NCBI GenBank assembly: GCA_017303795.1
Contig: JAFLBR010000021.1
Span: 1-64,000, forward strand
DNA length: 64,000 nt
Direction: 5' to 3'
Source: Cytophagales bacterium
Lineage (GTDB): Bacteria; Bacteroidota; Bacteroidia; Cytophagales; Cyclobacteriaceae
Below, one piece after another: positions 52,444 to 61,586 of the stretch. Below the pieces are notes generated by a model, which was not told the DNA's origin, searched no databases, and worked only from the letters and a program-made list of their open reading frames with translations. Every line of letters begins with the position of its first letter. Position 1 is the stretch's first letter. Made by a program: the position numbers and the translations under genes.

Positions 52444-53541
52444 ATGGAAACCTTTACACTGGGTGTTGAAGAAGAATACATGGTGATTGATCCGCATACG
52501 CGCGAACTCACCTCACACGATCAGAAGATAGTTGAACTGGCTGCACACATTATAAAAGATAGTGTGAAAGCAGAAATGCATCAGGCGGTGGTGGAGGTAG
52601 GCACCGGCATCTGCAAAGATGTAACACAAGCCTATCACGAAATCGCAACATTGCGCAAAGTAGTAGGCGAAGTTGCCGGAACGCTGGGATTAAAAATCGG
52701 AGCTTCGGGCACGCACCCGTTTTCGCATTGGAGTAAACAGTTGATTACACCCAACCCGCGGTACGATGAAATTGTGCAAGAGATGCAGGAAGCTGCACGA
52801 TCAAACTTAATTTTTGGATTGCATGTGCATGTGGGCATTAAGGATAAGAATATGGCTATTCATATTCAAAATACCGTGCGTTACTTTTTACCACACGTGT
52901 ATGCGCTAAGTTGTAACTCACCTTTCTGGGAAGGTCGCAACACAGGCTTCAAATCTTTTCGTACAAAAGTGTTTGATAAATTTCCACGTACGGGTATTCC
53001 CGATCGTTTTGAAAACTGGGATGACTTCAAAAACTATGTAAACCTGCTCATCAAAACCAATTGTATTGATAACGCTAAAAAAATCTGGTGGGATGTACGC
53101 GTGCATCCATTCTTCGATACCATTGAGTTTCGCATTTGCGATGTGCCCATGCGGGTAGAAGAAACTATTGCAATTACAGCCGTGTTTCAGGCGCTGGTAG
53201 TGAAGTTGTATAAGTTGCGTTTGCAGAACATGAGTTTTATTATGTACACGCGCGCACTCATCAACGAAAATAAATGGCGCGCTTCGCGGTATGGATTAGA
53301 TGGTCGGTTGATTGACTTTGGAAAACAAGTTGAGTTAGATACACGCGAATTGATTGTTGAATTATTAGAGTTTGTAGATGATGTGGTGGATGAACTTGGC
53401 AGCCGCAGTGCGATCAACTATATTCGCACCATATTAGAGCATGGTACCGGTGCCGACAGACAATTAGCTGTGTTTAAGGAAACCGGAAGTTTGGAAAAAG
53501 TAGTGGATTACATAACAGACGAAACCTCGCGCGGACTTTAA
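52444..53541 (+). CDS. GCS2-type carboxylate-amine ligase
   Basis: 365 residues. Starts with the GCS2 signature LGVEEEYMVIDPHTRELT (residues 5-22) used by gamma-glutamyl-cysteine ligase-like enzymes such as YbdK, followed by VVEVGTGICKD, GASGTHPFSHW and GLHVHVGIKDKN. Predicted to couple an amine to a carboxylate (often glutamate gamma-carboxylate) with ATP. It is 27 bp from the previous gene, and the next starts 10 bp after it. Confidence 0.9.
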   Translation: METFTLGVEEEYMVIDPHTRELTSHDQKIVELAAHIIKDSVKAEMHQAVVEVGTGICKDVTQAYHEIATLRKVVGEVAGTLGLKIGASGTHPFSHWSKQLITPNPRYDEIVQEMQEAARSNLIFGLHVHVGIKDKNMAIHIQNTVRYFLPHVYALSCNSPFWEGRNTGFKSFRTKVFDKFPRTGIPDRFENWDDFKNYVNLLIKTNCIDNAKKIWWDVRVHPFFDTIEFRICDVPMRVEETIAITAVFQALVVKLYKLRLQNMSFIMYTRALINENKWRASRYGLDGRLIDFGKQVELDTRELIVELLEFVDDVVDELGSRSAINYIRTILEHGTGADRQLAVFKETGSLEKVVDYITDETSRGL

Positions 53542-53551
53542 ATTAAAAGCA

Positions 53552-54391
53552 TTGATTCAGGAAAATCAGATCAAAATAGCCGTGCTCGATTTATACGAGG
53601 GTGAAGCAAACGAAGGCATGCGCGGCATTAAACAATTGATCTCAAGTTTCGCAAGCGACTGTCAACTCAACATTGTTTATCACATCTTTGATGTGCGCAG
53701 TAAAAATGAAGTGCCCGATTTAAGTTATGATGCTTACATCTCATCGGGTGGGCCAGGCAGCCCGATAGACAGTGCCGGTTCTTTATGGGAAGAACGCTAC
53801 TTCGGTTTGATGGATTCCATCAAAGATCATAACGAACAACACCCCTATAATAAAAAGCATGTGCTGCTCATCTGTCATAGTTTTCAGATTTATTGTCGCT
53901 ATTACGGCTTGGGAACTGTTTCAAAACGAAAGTCAACATCGTTTGGAGTAATGCCTATTCATAAAACTAAATCGGGCAAGCTCGATCAGATTTTAAAATC
54001 GCTTGGCGACCCGATGTGGGCTGTTGATTCGCGCGATTATCAGATTACACAACCCGATGCTGAAAAAATTGAAGCAGAAGGCGGAGCTCTTTTATGCATT
54101 GAAAAGCACCGGCCTCATATTGATTTAGAGCGGGCAGTAATGGCCATTCGTTTTAACGATGCTATTATCGGCATGCAATTTCATCCCGAAGCCGATGCGG
54201 TGGGGATGCGCATGTATTTGCTGCGCGAAGACAAAAAAGCTTTAGTGATTGAAAAGCATGGTGAAAAAAAATATTGGGAGATGTTGAACCACCTCAACGA
54301 TCCGGATAAAATTATGCTTACGTATGCTACGGTGGTGCCGCGGTTTTTAATGTTGGCCTTGCGTAACCATTTAAGTTCAGTCCCGCTATGA
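53552..54391 (+). CDS. class I glutamine amidotransferase
   Basis: 279 residues from a TTG at 53552. Class I GATase: YISSGGPGSPID (oxyanion strand), nucleophile C108 in LLICHSFQ, and H211/E213 in MQFHPEAD, so the triad is intact. May hydrolyse a gamma-glutamyl amide or feed ammonia to a partner. ATGA overlap with the next gene. The C-terminal about 60 residues are extra helices. Confidence 0.87.
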   Translation: MIQENQIKIAVLDLYEGEANEGMRGIKQLISSFASDCQLNIVYHIFDVRSKNEVPDLSYDAYISSGGPGSPIDSAGSLWEERYFGLMDSIKDHNEQHPYNKKHVLLICHSFQIYCRYYGLGTVSKRKSTSFGVMPIHKTKSGKLDQILKSLGDPMWAVDSRDYQITQPDAEKIEAEGGALLCIEKHRPHIDLERAVMAIRFNDAIIGMQFHPEADAVGMRMYLLREDKKALVIEKHGEKKYWEMLNHLNDPDKIMLTYATVVPRFLMLALRNHLSSVPL

Positions 54392-55575
54392 TAACCAGCG
54401 CCCGCCAGCAGTTCAATCAGCAATTCTCGGAAGCGAAGTACAAAGATTTTATTGCTGATCTGGACCGGGAGTTTAATTATAAGATTCCATTTCGCGTTGC
54501 AGAAAGCCCGGTGTTTGTAGGGAAAGAGTTTAGTGCAAAACTTTTTAAAGCTGCTAACGAGATTATCGATGTAATTGTGCAGCCCGAATTCAAAACAAAA
54601 ATGAAGGGCGCACTTCCGGTAAATCTTCATGTTCCCAACGAAACCAATAACTCACTCTTTATTGCACTGGATTTTGCGGTGTGCCGCGAAAACGGTGAAC
54701 AAGTACCACGGCTGATTGAAATGCAAGGCTTTCCGTCTTTGTTTGGCTATCAGGATTTTTTGGGGAATAAATTCCGCGAACATTATCGCATTCCTGATAA
54801 TTTGCATTTTCATTTCGGATTAAACTCAACCGAATATTGGCAACACATCCGCAAGGCCATTGTAGGAAATCATAATCCCGAAAATGTAATTCTACTTGAA
54901 ATCAATCCGCTGCAACAAAACACGGCTATCGATTTTCTGATTACGCAAAAACATCTGGACATTGCACCCGTTCACTTAGGCGTTATTATTATCAAAGGCA
55001 GAAAATTATTTTATAAAAAGAATGGAATAGAAATCCCGGTACACCGGATTTACAATCGCGTAATCTTTGATGAATTGCTCGCACAAAAAAACCTGAAAAC
55101 ACAATTCCACTTAACAGAAGATGTAGATGTTGAATGGGCCGGACACCCCAACTGGTTTTTTTATATCAGCAAATACACCATGCCTTTTGTGCAGAGTGAT
55201 GCCGTGCCCGAATGCAAATTTTTGCATGAGTACACTACCTGGCCAACAAATCTTGAAGATTATGTGCTGAAGCCTCTCTTTTCTTTTTCGGGAAGTGGTG
55301 TAATTTTTCATGTAACGCAAGCCGATCTGGATGCGATACCCGCGGCAGAGCGTAAGAACTTTATGTTACAACGTAAAGTACAGTACGAACCCGTTATTCA
55401 AGCCCCCGATGGTTTGGTGAAAACAGAAATTCGCTTGTTGTTTATCTGGAACGAAGGCGAAGCCCGCCCCCAACTCATCACCAACCTCGCCCGTCTTAGC
55501 CGGGGAGAAATGATTGGTGTTAAATTTAATAAAGACAAAACCTGGGTGGGCGGTTCAGTTTGTTTCTTTGAGTAA
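54388..55575 (+). CDS. ATP-grasp-like enzyme
   Basis: 395 residues. Second ATP-grasp-type protein: VPRLIEMQGFPSLFGYQ near residue 107-122, and DYVLKPLFSFSGSGVIF (about 291-307) with K295, FMLQRKVQYEPVI and TEIRLLFIWNEGEA, the core strands seen in circularly permuted ATP-grasp enzymes. Catalytic order in the family differs from the ATP-grasp at 51394, suggesting a second bond-forming step. Overlaps both neighbours. Confidence 0.7.
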   Translation: MITSARQQFNQQFSEAKYKDFIADLDREFNYKIPFRVAESPVFVGKEFSAKLFKAANEIIDVIVQPEFKTKMKGALPVNLHVPNETNNSLFIALDFAVCRENGEQVPRLIEMQGFPSLFGYQDFLGNKFREHYRIPDNLHFHFGLNSTEYWQHIRKAIVGNHNPENVILLEINPLQQNTAIDFLITQKHLDIAPVHLGVIIIKGRKLFYKKNGIEIPVHRIYNRVIFDELLAQKNLKTQFHLTEDVDVEWAGHPNWFFYISKYTMPFVQSDAVPECKFLHEYTTWPTNLEDYVLKPLFSFSGSGVIFHVTQADLDAIPAAERKNFMLQRKVQYEPVIQAPDGLVKTEIRLLFIWNEGEARPQLITNLARLSRGEMIGVKFNKDKTWVGGSVCFFE

Positions 55576-56150
55576 TGTCCAGTCATCACATTGTGCGCGA
55601 AAATCAGGAACCCGTGCTTGTCATTTTTGATGCGCACGCAATTCCCTTTGAAAGAGTACAAGAGCTATTGGAGTGGATGCCTACAATTGTCGTTTTGTAT
55701 ACGCAAGCAGAAATCGTATTGGGTTGGGGCATTAAAATAGATGTGGTGTTAGTTCCCGCAGGTGAAGAAAGCAGTTGGGCAGAACGAACAAGAGACCAAC
55801 AACCCATTGAAGTAATTTCATTTCAGGCTAATGAACCTCCGCTCAATAAAGCCATTTCACTTTTACAATCCCGAAACATACCGGCCGTCAACTGGCTGGT
55901 GAAAGAGTTACAGACACTTACTGGTTTAATTGATTTTATTGGCGATGCTGAAGTGTTTGTTGATAACAAATGCTGGAGCAGAGTAAAATCAGGTCGATTT
56001 GAAAAGTGGTTACCGGTTGGTGTCGTACTGCAAATTTTCCCTGAGCAGGCTTGTTCTGAAATTGCTGATGGAAAGTTTATAGTGGAGCGTGATGGAGTAG
56101 TGGCACTACAAGGCAAGCAAGTGTTTTGGGTAGGAGAGGAAGTTGTATGA
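55575..56150 (+). CDS. small terminal protein of the ligase operon, thiamine-pyrophosphokinase-like
   Basis: 191 residues. ATG overlaps the previous stop (TAATG), so coupled. Reading of VVLYTQAEIVLGWGIKIDVVLVPAGE and of a C-terminal lobe with VVLQIFPEQACSE and FIVERDGVVALQGKQVFWVG resembles the two-lobe arrangement of thiamine pyrophosphokinase, but the catalytic acidic motif is not seen and the first lobe is short. Function not assigned; possibly binds the product or a nucleotide. Confidence 0.5.
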   Translation: MSSHHIVRENQEPVLVIFDAHAIPFERVQELLEWMPTIVVLYTQAEIVLGWGIKIDVVLVPAGEESSWAERTRDQQPIEVISFQANEPPLNKAISLLQSRNIPAVNWLVKELQTLTGLIDFIGDAEVFVDNKCWSRVKSGRFEKWLPVGVVLQIFPEQACSEIADGKFIVERDGVVALQGKQVFWVGEEVV

Positions 56151-56158
56151 ATGTTGTT

Positions 56159-57004
56159 TCATAAATTGTCAAATAACTCTCCCCAAACCACTCTTTCCTT
56201 CCCATTCCAATCCTTCAAAACAGTTACACCTTCAAAACTATTAGCTTTCAGAGTTTCACAAATCTCTTTTGCGTAATGTTCATTAATTTCAAACCATAAT
56301 GAACCACCTGGCTTTAAGGCCTGGTGTGCGCGTTGGGCAATAACCTTGTAAAATAAAAGCGCATCTTCTCCAGGTGCAAACAACGCGGTGTGCGGTTCGT
56401 AGTTCAGCACGTTCGGTTTCATGTTTTGTTTTTCCTGTTGCGAGATGTAAGGCGGATTGCTCACAATCAAGTCAAATTTTGGGGTGATGGGTTCCGTTAA
56501 AATATCCTGCTGACTAAACGTAACAGCAGCATTTAATCGCATTGCATTTTCCTGCGCTACTTTAAGCGCATTCAAACTCACATCAACAGCATGCACCTCT
56601 GCAGGTGTTTCCAAGGCTAATGAAATTGCAATACAACCGCTTCCGGTGCCAACATCTAAAATAGCAGGTTGGTCAATTGATTTTACGTGTCTGATAATTT
56701 CGTGTACTAATAACTCCGTTTCGGGTCGTGGAATCAACACATCGCGTGTAACCCGAAAACTTCTTCCAAAAAAATCAGCCTCACCTAAAATGTATTGAAC
56801 GGGTTCGTGGGTGTTAATTCGGTCAATGTAAGCATCAACCTCGGCTTGGTTAACGGTAATTTGTTTCTGCGTGAGAATATGGGTTCGGGTGAGGTTCCAT
56901 TTTTTATCCAGCAACAGGTAAGCAATGCTTTCTATTTCCGCTTTGTCTTCGGGCAGGTTAATACGCTTTACTACTTCGCTGAAAAGTTCTTTGGAATTGG
57001 TCAT
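56159..57004 (-). CDS. prmC: peptide chain release factor N5-glutamine methyltransferase
   Basis: 281 residues. Helical N-terminal domain, then a SAM-binding domain with LDVGTGSGCIAISLA and the NPPY catalytic motif (SNPPYISQQEKQN). It methylates the GGQ glutamine of release factors 1 and 2. Divergent from ribD, separated by about 35 bp. Confidence 0.94.
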   Translation of the reverse strand: MTNSKELFSEVVKRINLPEDKAEIESIAYLLLDKKWNLTRTHILTQKQITVNQAEVDAYIDRINTHEPVQYILGEADFFGRSFRVTRDVLIPRPETELLVHEIIRHVKSIDQPAILDVGTGSGCIAISLALETPAEVHAVDVSLNALKVAQENAMRLNAAVTFSQQDILTEPITPKFDLIVSNPPYISQQEKQNMKPNVLNYEPHTALFAPGEDALLFYKVIAQRAHQALKPGGSLWFEINEHYAKEICETLKANSFEGVTVLKDWNGKERVVWGELFDNL

Positions 57005-57039
57005 GCCGAAATTGATCTTTGCAAGGTAACAATTTCTGC

Positions 57040-58083
57040 ATGCTGCAAGATGAACACTATATGCTCCGTTGCCTGGAACTTGCCAGAATGGGTGTGGGTT
57101 CGGTTAGCCCGAATCCGCTTGTGGGTTGTGTAATTGTAAAAGATGGAAAAATTATTGGTGAAGGCTGGCATCAGAAATACGGAAGTTCGCATGCAGAAGT
57201 AAATGCTGTGAATAGTGTGGCGGATAAAGATCAATTGGCAGGAAGTACGGTTTATGTAAATCTTGAACCGTGTTCGCACTTTGGTAAAACTCCGCCTTGC
57301 TCCGATTTATTAATTACGCATAAAGTTGGCAAAGTTGTAATTTCTAATACCGACACCAACACCTTGGTAGCAGGAAAAGGAATTTCAAAACTAAAAGCTA
57401 CAGGAATAGAAGTAACACAAGGTGTGCTTGAGCAGCAAGGTCGTGAGTTGAATAAACGATTCTTTACATTCCACGAAAAGCAACGACCTTACATTATTTT
57501 GAAGTGGGCACAAACACTTGATGGGTTTATTGCACGATCTAATTACGAATCGAAATGGATCAGTAATGAGTTATCGCGGCAAGTGGTTCACAAGTGGCGT
57601 AGCGAAGAAGATGCGGTTTTGGTAGGCACTAAAACAGCCGCGCACGATAACCCTGTGTTAACTGTTCGTAATTGGTCGGGTCGAAATCCCGTAAGGATAG
57701 TGATTGATCGGTTTTTACGTTTGCCGGATAAGCTATCGTTGTTTGATGGTTCGGTAAAAACCATTTGTTACAATGTGCTGAAGCATGAAGAACATGCTAA
57801 CCTGCTGTTGATTCGGTTACCGGAAACAAATTTTCTGGAAGCATTGCTGGAGCATCTGGTTTCAATTGGAATACAATCTGTAATTGTAGAAGGTGGCAGT
57901 ACTACGCTATCGTTGTTTATCCAGGCGGGTTTGTGGGATGAAGCGCGTGTATTCACTTCCACCCGACAATTTTATTCGGGCATTGCTGCGCCTACATTTA
58001 CAGGCACCTTGATTGCGGAAGAAAAAATTGAAAGCGATACGCTGCGAATCTACTCGCCCGAAGTGTTAAAACCGCATCACTAA
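57040..58083 (+). CDS. ribD: riboflavin biosynthesis deaminase/reductase
   Basis: 347 residues from ATG at 57040 (a TTG at 57019 is also in frame). Deaminase domain: VSPNPLVGCVIVKDGKIIGEGWH, zinc ligands HAE and PCSHFGKTPPC. Reductase domain from about residue 140: YIILKWAQTLDGFIARSN and VIVEGGSTTLSLFIQAG. Bifunctional RibD in riboflavin synthesis. The convergent hypothetical gene overlaps its stop by 18 bp. Confidence 0.95.
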   Translation: MLQDEHYMLRCLELARMGVGSVSPNPLVGCVIVKDGKIIGEGWHQKYGSSHAEVNAVNSVADKDQLAGSTVYVNLEPCSHFGKTPPCSDLLITHKVGKVVISNTDTNTLVAGKGISKLKATGIEVTQGVLEQQGRELNKRFFTFHEKQRPYIILKWAQTLDGFIARSNYESKWISNELSRQVVHKWRSEEDAVLVGTKTAAHDNPVLTVRNWSGRNPVRIVIDRFLRLPDKLSLFDGSVKTICYNVLKHEEHANLLLIRLPETNFLEALLEHLVSIGIQSVIVEGGSTTLSLFIQAGLWDEARVFTSTRQFYSGIAAPTFTGTLIAEEKIESDTLRIYSPEVLKPHH

Positions 58084-58527
58084 ACGAGCACCGGTTCCAT
58101 AAAATTGAAACTCAGGTTTGATGCGGGCAGTCTTGCCATTATAAAGTTCGATAGCTTCAAATGCATGGCTTCGGAATATACTGTTGAGTGAGAAAGAGCC
58201 AACTATTAATACACCGCCTGCAATGGCCATTCCCCATTCGGGTTCACCACCACCAATGGCTGTGCCTATTGGAAATCCTACCAACAGACCTCCGGCAAAT
58301 CCCAATACACCAGCCGCATTGTAATTAGCTTTAGCTCTTTTAAATTTTTCGTAGGCGAGTGGTTCAACTTTTAAAATTTGTAACACTTGTTTTGGACTTA
58401 GCACAAGTGTATCCAACTCGAACCGTGCGCCACCAAAAGTTTTATACATTTTTAGTTCGGTGCGGTCTTGCGCATGCAAACCAATGGCTGCAACAAGAAC
58501 CAACAGGCTTAGGATAATTTTTTTCAA
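58066..58527 (-). CDS. small secreted glycine-rich hypothetical protein
   Basis: 153 residues with a signal peptide ending GLHAQ. A glycine-rich hydrophobic middle (AAGVLGFAGGLLVGFPIGTAIGGG) may insert in a membrane; ends RLVMRF. Common in Bacteroidota, no function. Seven bp after the superoxide dismutase stop on the same strand. Confidence 0.65.
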   Translation of the reverse strand: MKKIILSLLVLVAAIGLHAQDRTELKMYKTFGGARFELDTLVLSPKQVLQILKVEPLAYEKFKRAKANYNAAGVLGFAGGLLVGFPIGTAIGGGEPEWGMAIAGGVLIVGSFSLNSIFRSHAFEAIELYNGKTARIKPEFQFYGTGARLVMRF

Positions 58528-58534
58528 ACAGTTT

Positions 58535-59230
58535 TTAATTCAATCGTTTAGCTACTTCATCCCAGTTTACTACGTTCCACCAGTTGGCGACATACTCATT
58601 GCGTTTGTTCTGGTACTTTAAGTAATACGCATGTTCCCAAACATCTAATGCCAACAGCGGTGTACCTTTCAGTTCGCTTAGGTCCATCATCGGGTTATCC
58701 TGATTAGGTGTGCTTCCAACTTTTAAGGTATTACCATCTTTCACCAGCCAGGCCCAACCCGAGCCAAAGCGCGTCATGGCGGATTGTGTAAACTGTTCTT
58801 TAAATTTATCAACCGATCCGAATGCGCCATTAATTGCATCAGCAATTTTTCCTGTTGGCATGCCACCATTTGGTTTCATCACTTGCCAGAAGAAATTGTG
58901 ATTCCAGGCACCGCCTCCGTTGTTTCGGGCTTTTGCTGAAAGTTTAGAAGTATTGGCAAAAAAATCTTTCTCGGTGGTAAAGGTTATGTTTTCGCCTGCT
59001 ATGGCATCGTTCACGTTTTTAATATAAGCTGCGTGATGTTTGCCATAATGAATTTCCATGGTGAGCGCATCAATGTTCGGCTCTAAAGCATTAGCCGCAT
59101 ACGGCAACGCTACCTGCGAAAACTGTAATGCCGTGGGTATTAATTCCGCGAAAGCGGATGCCGGCACAGCCAAAGCTGCGGCAGCCGTTACGGTCTGTTT
59201 TACAAATCTTCTTCTTCCTATCGATTCCAT
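58535..59230 (-). CDS. superoxide dismutase (Fe/Mn), twin-arginine exported
   Basis: 231 residues. A twin-arginine signal (RRRFVK at residues 6-11, then a hydrophobic stretch ending ASAFAE) precedes a complete Fe/Mn-SOD: YAANALEPNIDALTMEIHYGKHHAAYI, GGGAWNHNFFW, and DVWEHAYYLKYQNKRNEYVANWW, which holds two of the metal ligands. The N-terminal His and the Asp/His pair are intact. Exported SOD would detoxify periplasmic superoxide. Usually cytoplasmic; the Tat signal is the odd feature. Confidence 0.9.
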   Translation of the reverse strand: MESIGRRRFVKQTVTAAAALAVPASAFAELIPTALQFSQVALPYAANALEPNIDALTMEIHYGKHHAAYIKNVNDAIAGENITFTTEKDFFANTSKLSAKARNNGGGAWNHNFFWQVMKPNGGMPTGKIADAINGAFGSVDKFKEQFTQSAMTRFGSGWAWLVKDGNTLKVGSTPNQDNPMMDLSELKGTPLLALDVWEHAYYLKYQNKRNEYVANWWNVVNWDEVAKRLN

Positions 59231-59333
59231 ATTTCTTTATTTAGAACTCCAACCTGACCAATATCATGCCCGACTTTGGGTATATGTGTAAATTTACCGA
59301 AAATAATTAGCTTGTATCTCAATTCATTTATTT

Positions 59334-60305
59334 ATGGCTGATATCCTGTTTGATGAAATACCTTCGCTTGATCTGGCAGACTTTACCAGTGGCGATGCAC
59401 AACGCAAAAATAATTTTGTTCAACAACTTGGTTCGGCCTATAACAACATTGGGTTTGTAGCCATCAAGAATCATTACCTTACCGATGAGCTTTCTGCAAA
59501 ACTGTATAGCACTATCAAGAAGTTTTATGCCTTGCCCGATGCTGTTAAACAGAAATATGAAATCCTCGGTTTAGCTGGCCAGCGTGGCTATATCAGCAAA
59601 GGAAAAGAACATGCCAAAGGAAGAAACACGGGCGATCTGAAAGAGTTTTATCATGTTGGGCAAGAGGTGTTGGATAACGATCCCATTAAAAAAGAATATC
59701 CTGACAATGTGTGGCCTGCTGAGCTTCCTGAGTTTCAGGAAATAGCGCTTGATGTTTATAAAAGGTTAGAGAAAACCGGTGTGCAGATGCTCAAGGCAAT
59801 TGCCTTGTATCTCAACCTGCCCGAAAATTATTTTGATGATAAAGTGCATCATGGCAACAGCATCTTAAGGCCAATCCATTATTTTCCTATCGAAGATCCG
59901 GATTCAGTTCCGGAAGATGCGGTGCGTGCTGCCGAACATGGCGACATCAATCTGATTACCTTATTAATGGGTGCCAGTGCCGATGGTTTGCAAGTGTTGC
60001 GCAGAGATGGTAAGTGGATTCCCATTACAGCATTGCCCGAACAATTGGTGGTAAACGTTGGCGATATGCTGGAACGACTCACCAATAAAAAATTAAAGTC
60101 AACCATTCACCGTGTGGTAAATCCGCCCCGGCATTTGATGAACACCCCGCGCTATTCCATACCTTTCTTTATGCACCCGCGTTCCGAAATGGATCTTACG
60201 GCTCTTTCGTCTTGTGTGGATGCACAACATCCTAAGCTTTGGGACGACATCAAAGCAGGAGATTTTTTAAATCAGCGCTTGCGCGAAATCGGATTGAAAA
60301 AATAA
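59334..60305 (+). CDS. 2-oxoglutarate/Fe(II) oxygenase, isopenicillin N synthase-like
   Basis: 323 residues. DIOX_N domain (ADFTSGDAQRKNNFVQQLGSAYNNIGFVAIKNHYL) and a double-stranded beta-helix catalytic domain with the H-x-D...H iron site: HGDINLITLLMG and KSTIHRVVNPP, and Arg/Ser for 2-oxoglutarate in RYSIPFF. Substrate unknown. Followed 6 bp later by the chromate transporter gene. Confidence 0.88.
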   Translation: MADILFDEIPSLDLADFTSGDAQRKNNFVQQLGSAYNNIGFVAIKNHYLTDELSAKLYSTIKKFYALPDAVKQKYEILGLAGQRGYISKGKEHAKGRNTGDLKEFYHVGQEVLDNDPIKKEYPDNVWPAELPEFQEIALDVYKRLEKTGVQMLKAIALYLNLPENYFDDKVHHGNSILRPIHYFPIEDPDSVPEDAVRAAEHGDINLITLLMGASADGLQVLRRDGKWIPITALPEQLVVNVGDMLERLTNKKLKSTIHRVVNPPRHLMNTPRYSIPFFMHPRSEMDLTALSSCVDAQHPKLWDDIKAGDFLNQRLREIGLKK

Positions 60306-60311
60306 GCCACC

Positions 60312-61523
60312 GTGAAGCAAGGAATACGGTATCGGGATTTTTTGAAAGACGTATTCCTGCTATCAGTTACTTGTTTTGGCGGCCCGCAAGCACACCTTGC
60401 GCACTTTCAAAATGTGCTGGTACAAAAGCGCAACTACATTACCGAATATGAGTTGATTGAACTGAATGCACTTTGTCAGGTAGTGCCTGGCCCGAGTTCT
60501 ACACAAACACTTTCTGCCATTGGCTATCGCATAGGTGGTGCAAAGCTGGCTTACCTTACGTTGTTAATCTGGTTGTTGCCTTCGGTGGCCATTATGACCG
60601 TGGCTGGTATTCTCATCAGCAGTTTTGTGGATAAGCATGCATCGCTTGCGTTTACACGATTTATTCAACCGATGGCTGTAGGGTTTGTCGCTTATGCAGC
60701 ATACTCTATCAGTTTAAAAACTGTAACAACAAAACGCGGTGTTGCTATTATGATTCTGGCTGGAGTAGCTACTTACTTCAGCAAATCCCCGGTAGTGTTT
60801 CCTTTAATTTTATTAGTAGCCGGTTTAATCACGGCACTTAATTATCGGGCCCATCCGCGGCAGGAAAAACAAAAGTTTGATGTTTCGTGGGCTAACTTCT
60901 TTTTGTGGGGTGGCGTATTGGTTTTTGCTGCCTTGCTGGGTGCGGCAACCAAATCCATTCCTGAATTTTTACCGGTACGTTTGTTTGAGAATTTTTATCG
61001 TAACGGCAGTTTGATTTTTGGTGGTGGGCAAGTGCTCACCCCCATGTTGTACACTGAGTTTGTGCAATACGCACCCAAACAATATCTCACGTCAGAAGAA
61101 TTTCTTTCCGGGTATGCATTTGTGCAAGGCTTACCGGGGCCGGTGTTTTCATTTAGCTCGTACATAGGTGCATTGGCCATGCGCGATTATGGTATTGCGG
61201 GTGAAATAGGGGGTGCAATTATGTCGGCAGCGGGAATTTTTTTGCCGGGCACGTTTCTTATCTTCTTTATGATTCGCATTTGGGAGAGTTTGAAAAAATT
61301 CAGACCGATACGCGCTTCATTGGAAGGAATTAATGCAGCCAGTGCCGGGCTTGTTGCTGCGGCAGCTGTATTACTTTTACAACCTTTGATTACTGATCAG
61401 CTGGTCTCAACTCTATTAATTAACCTTTCATTTGCGTTGGCTACAGCCTTGTTAACAGCCTTTACCAGAGTGCCTTCGTGGGCAATTATTCTTGTTGGGC
61501 TATTGTGTGGATTGATTTTCTGA
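60312..61523 (+). CDS. chrA: chromate transporter (CHR family)
   Basis: 403 residues from GTG at 60312, the long double-domain form of CHR. Two halves, each with the FGGPQAHLAHF-type and FGGGQVLTPMLY-type motif, and about ten membrane helices. CHR proteins export chromate or related anions. Coupled with the oxygenase gene by position. Confidence 0.9.
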   Translation: MKQGIRYRDFLKDVFLLSVTCFGGPQAHLAHFQNVLVQKRNYITEYELIELNALCQVVPGPSSTQTLSAIGYRIGGAKLAYLTLLIWLLPSVAIMTVAGILISSFVDKHASLAFTRFIQPMAVGFVAYAAYSISLKTVTTKRGVAIMILAGVATYFSKSPVVFPLILLVAGLITALNYRAHPRQEKQKFDVSWANFFLWGGVLVFAALLGAATKSIPEFLPVRLFENFYRNGSLIFGGGQVLTPMLYTEFVQYAPKQYLTSEEFLSGYAFVQGLPGPVFSFSSYIGALAMRDYGIAGEIGGAIMSAAGIFLPGTFLIFFMIRIWESLKKFRPIRASLEGINAASAGLVAAAAVLLLQPLITDQLVSTLLINLSFALATALLTAFTRVPSWAIILVGLLCGLIF

Positions 61524-61537
61524 CAAGGCCCAAAAAC

Positions 61538-61569
61538 AAAAAACCCGAACTAAGTGTCCGGGTTTTTTT
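61538..61569. terminator. bidirectional intrinsic terminator
   Basis: AAAAAACCCG (61538-61547) pairs with CGGGTTTTTT (61559-61568), with a T-run extending to 61569, between the convergent chrA and tonB genes. A/T tails on both strands allow stopping in either direction. Confidence 0.85.
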
Positions 61570-61586
61570 ATTTCTATATTGCCGGA

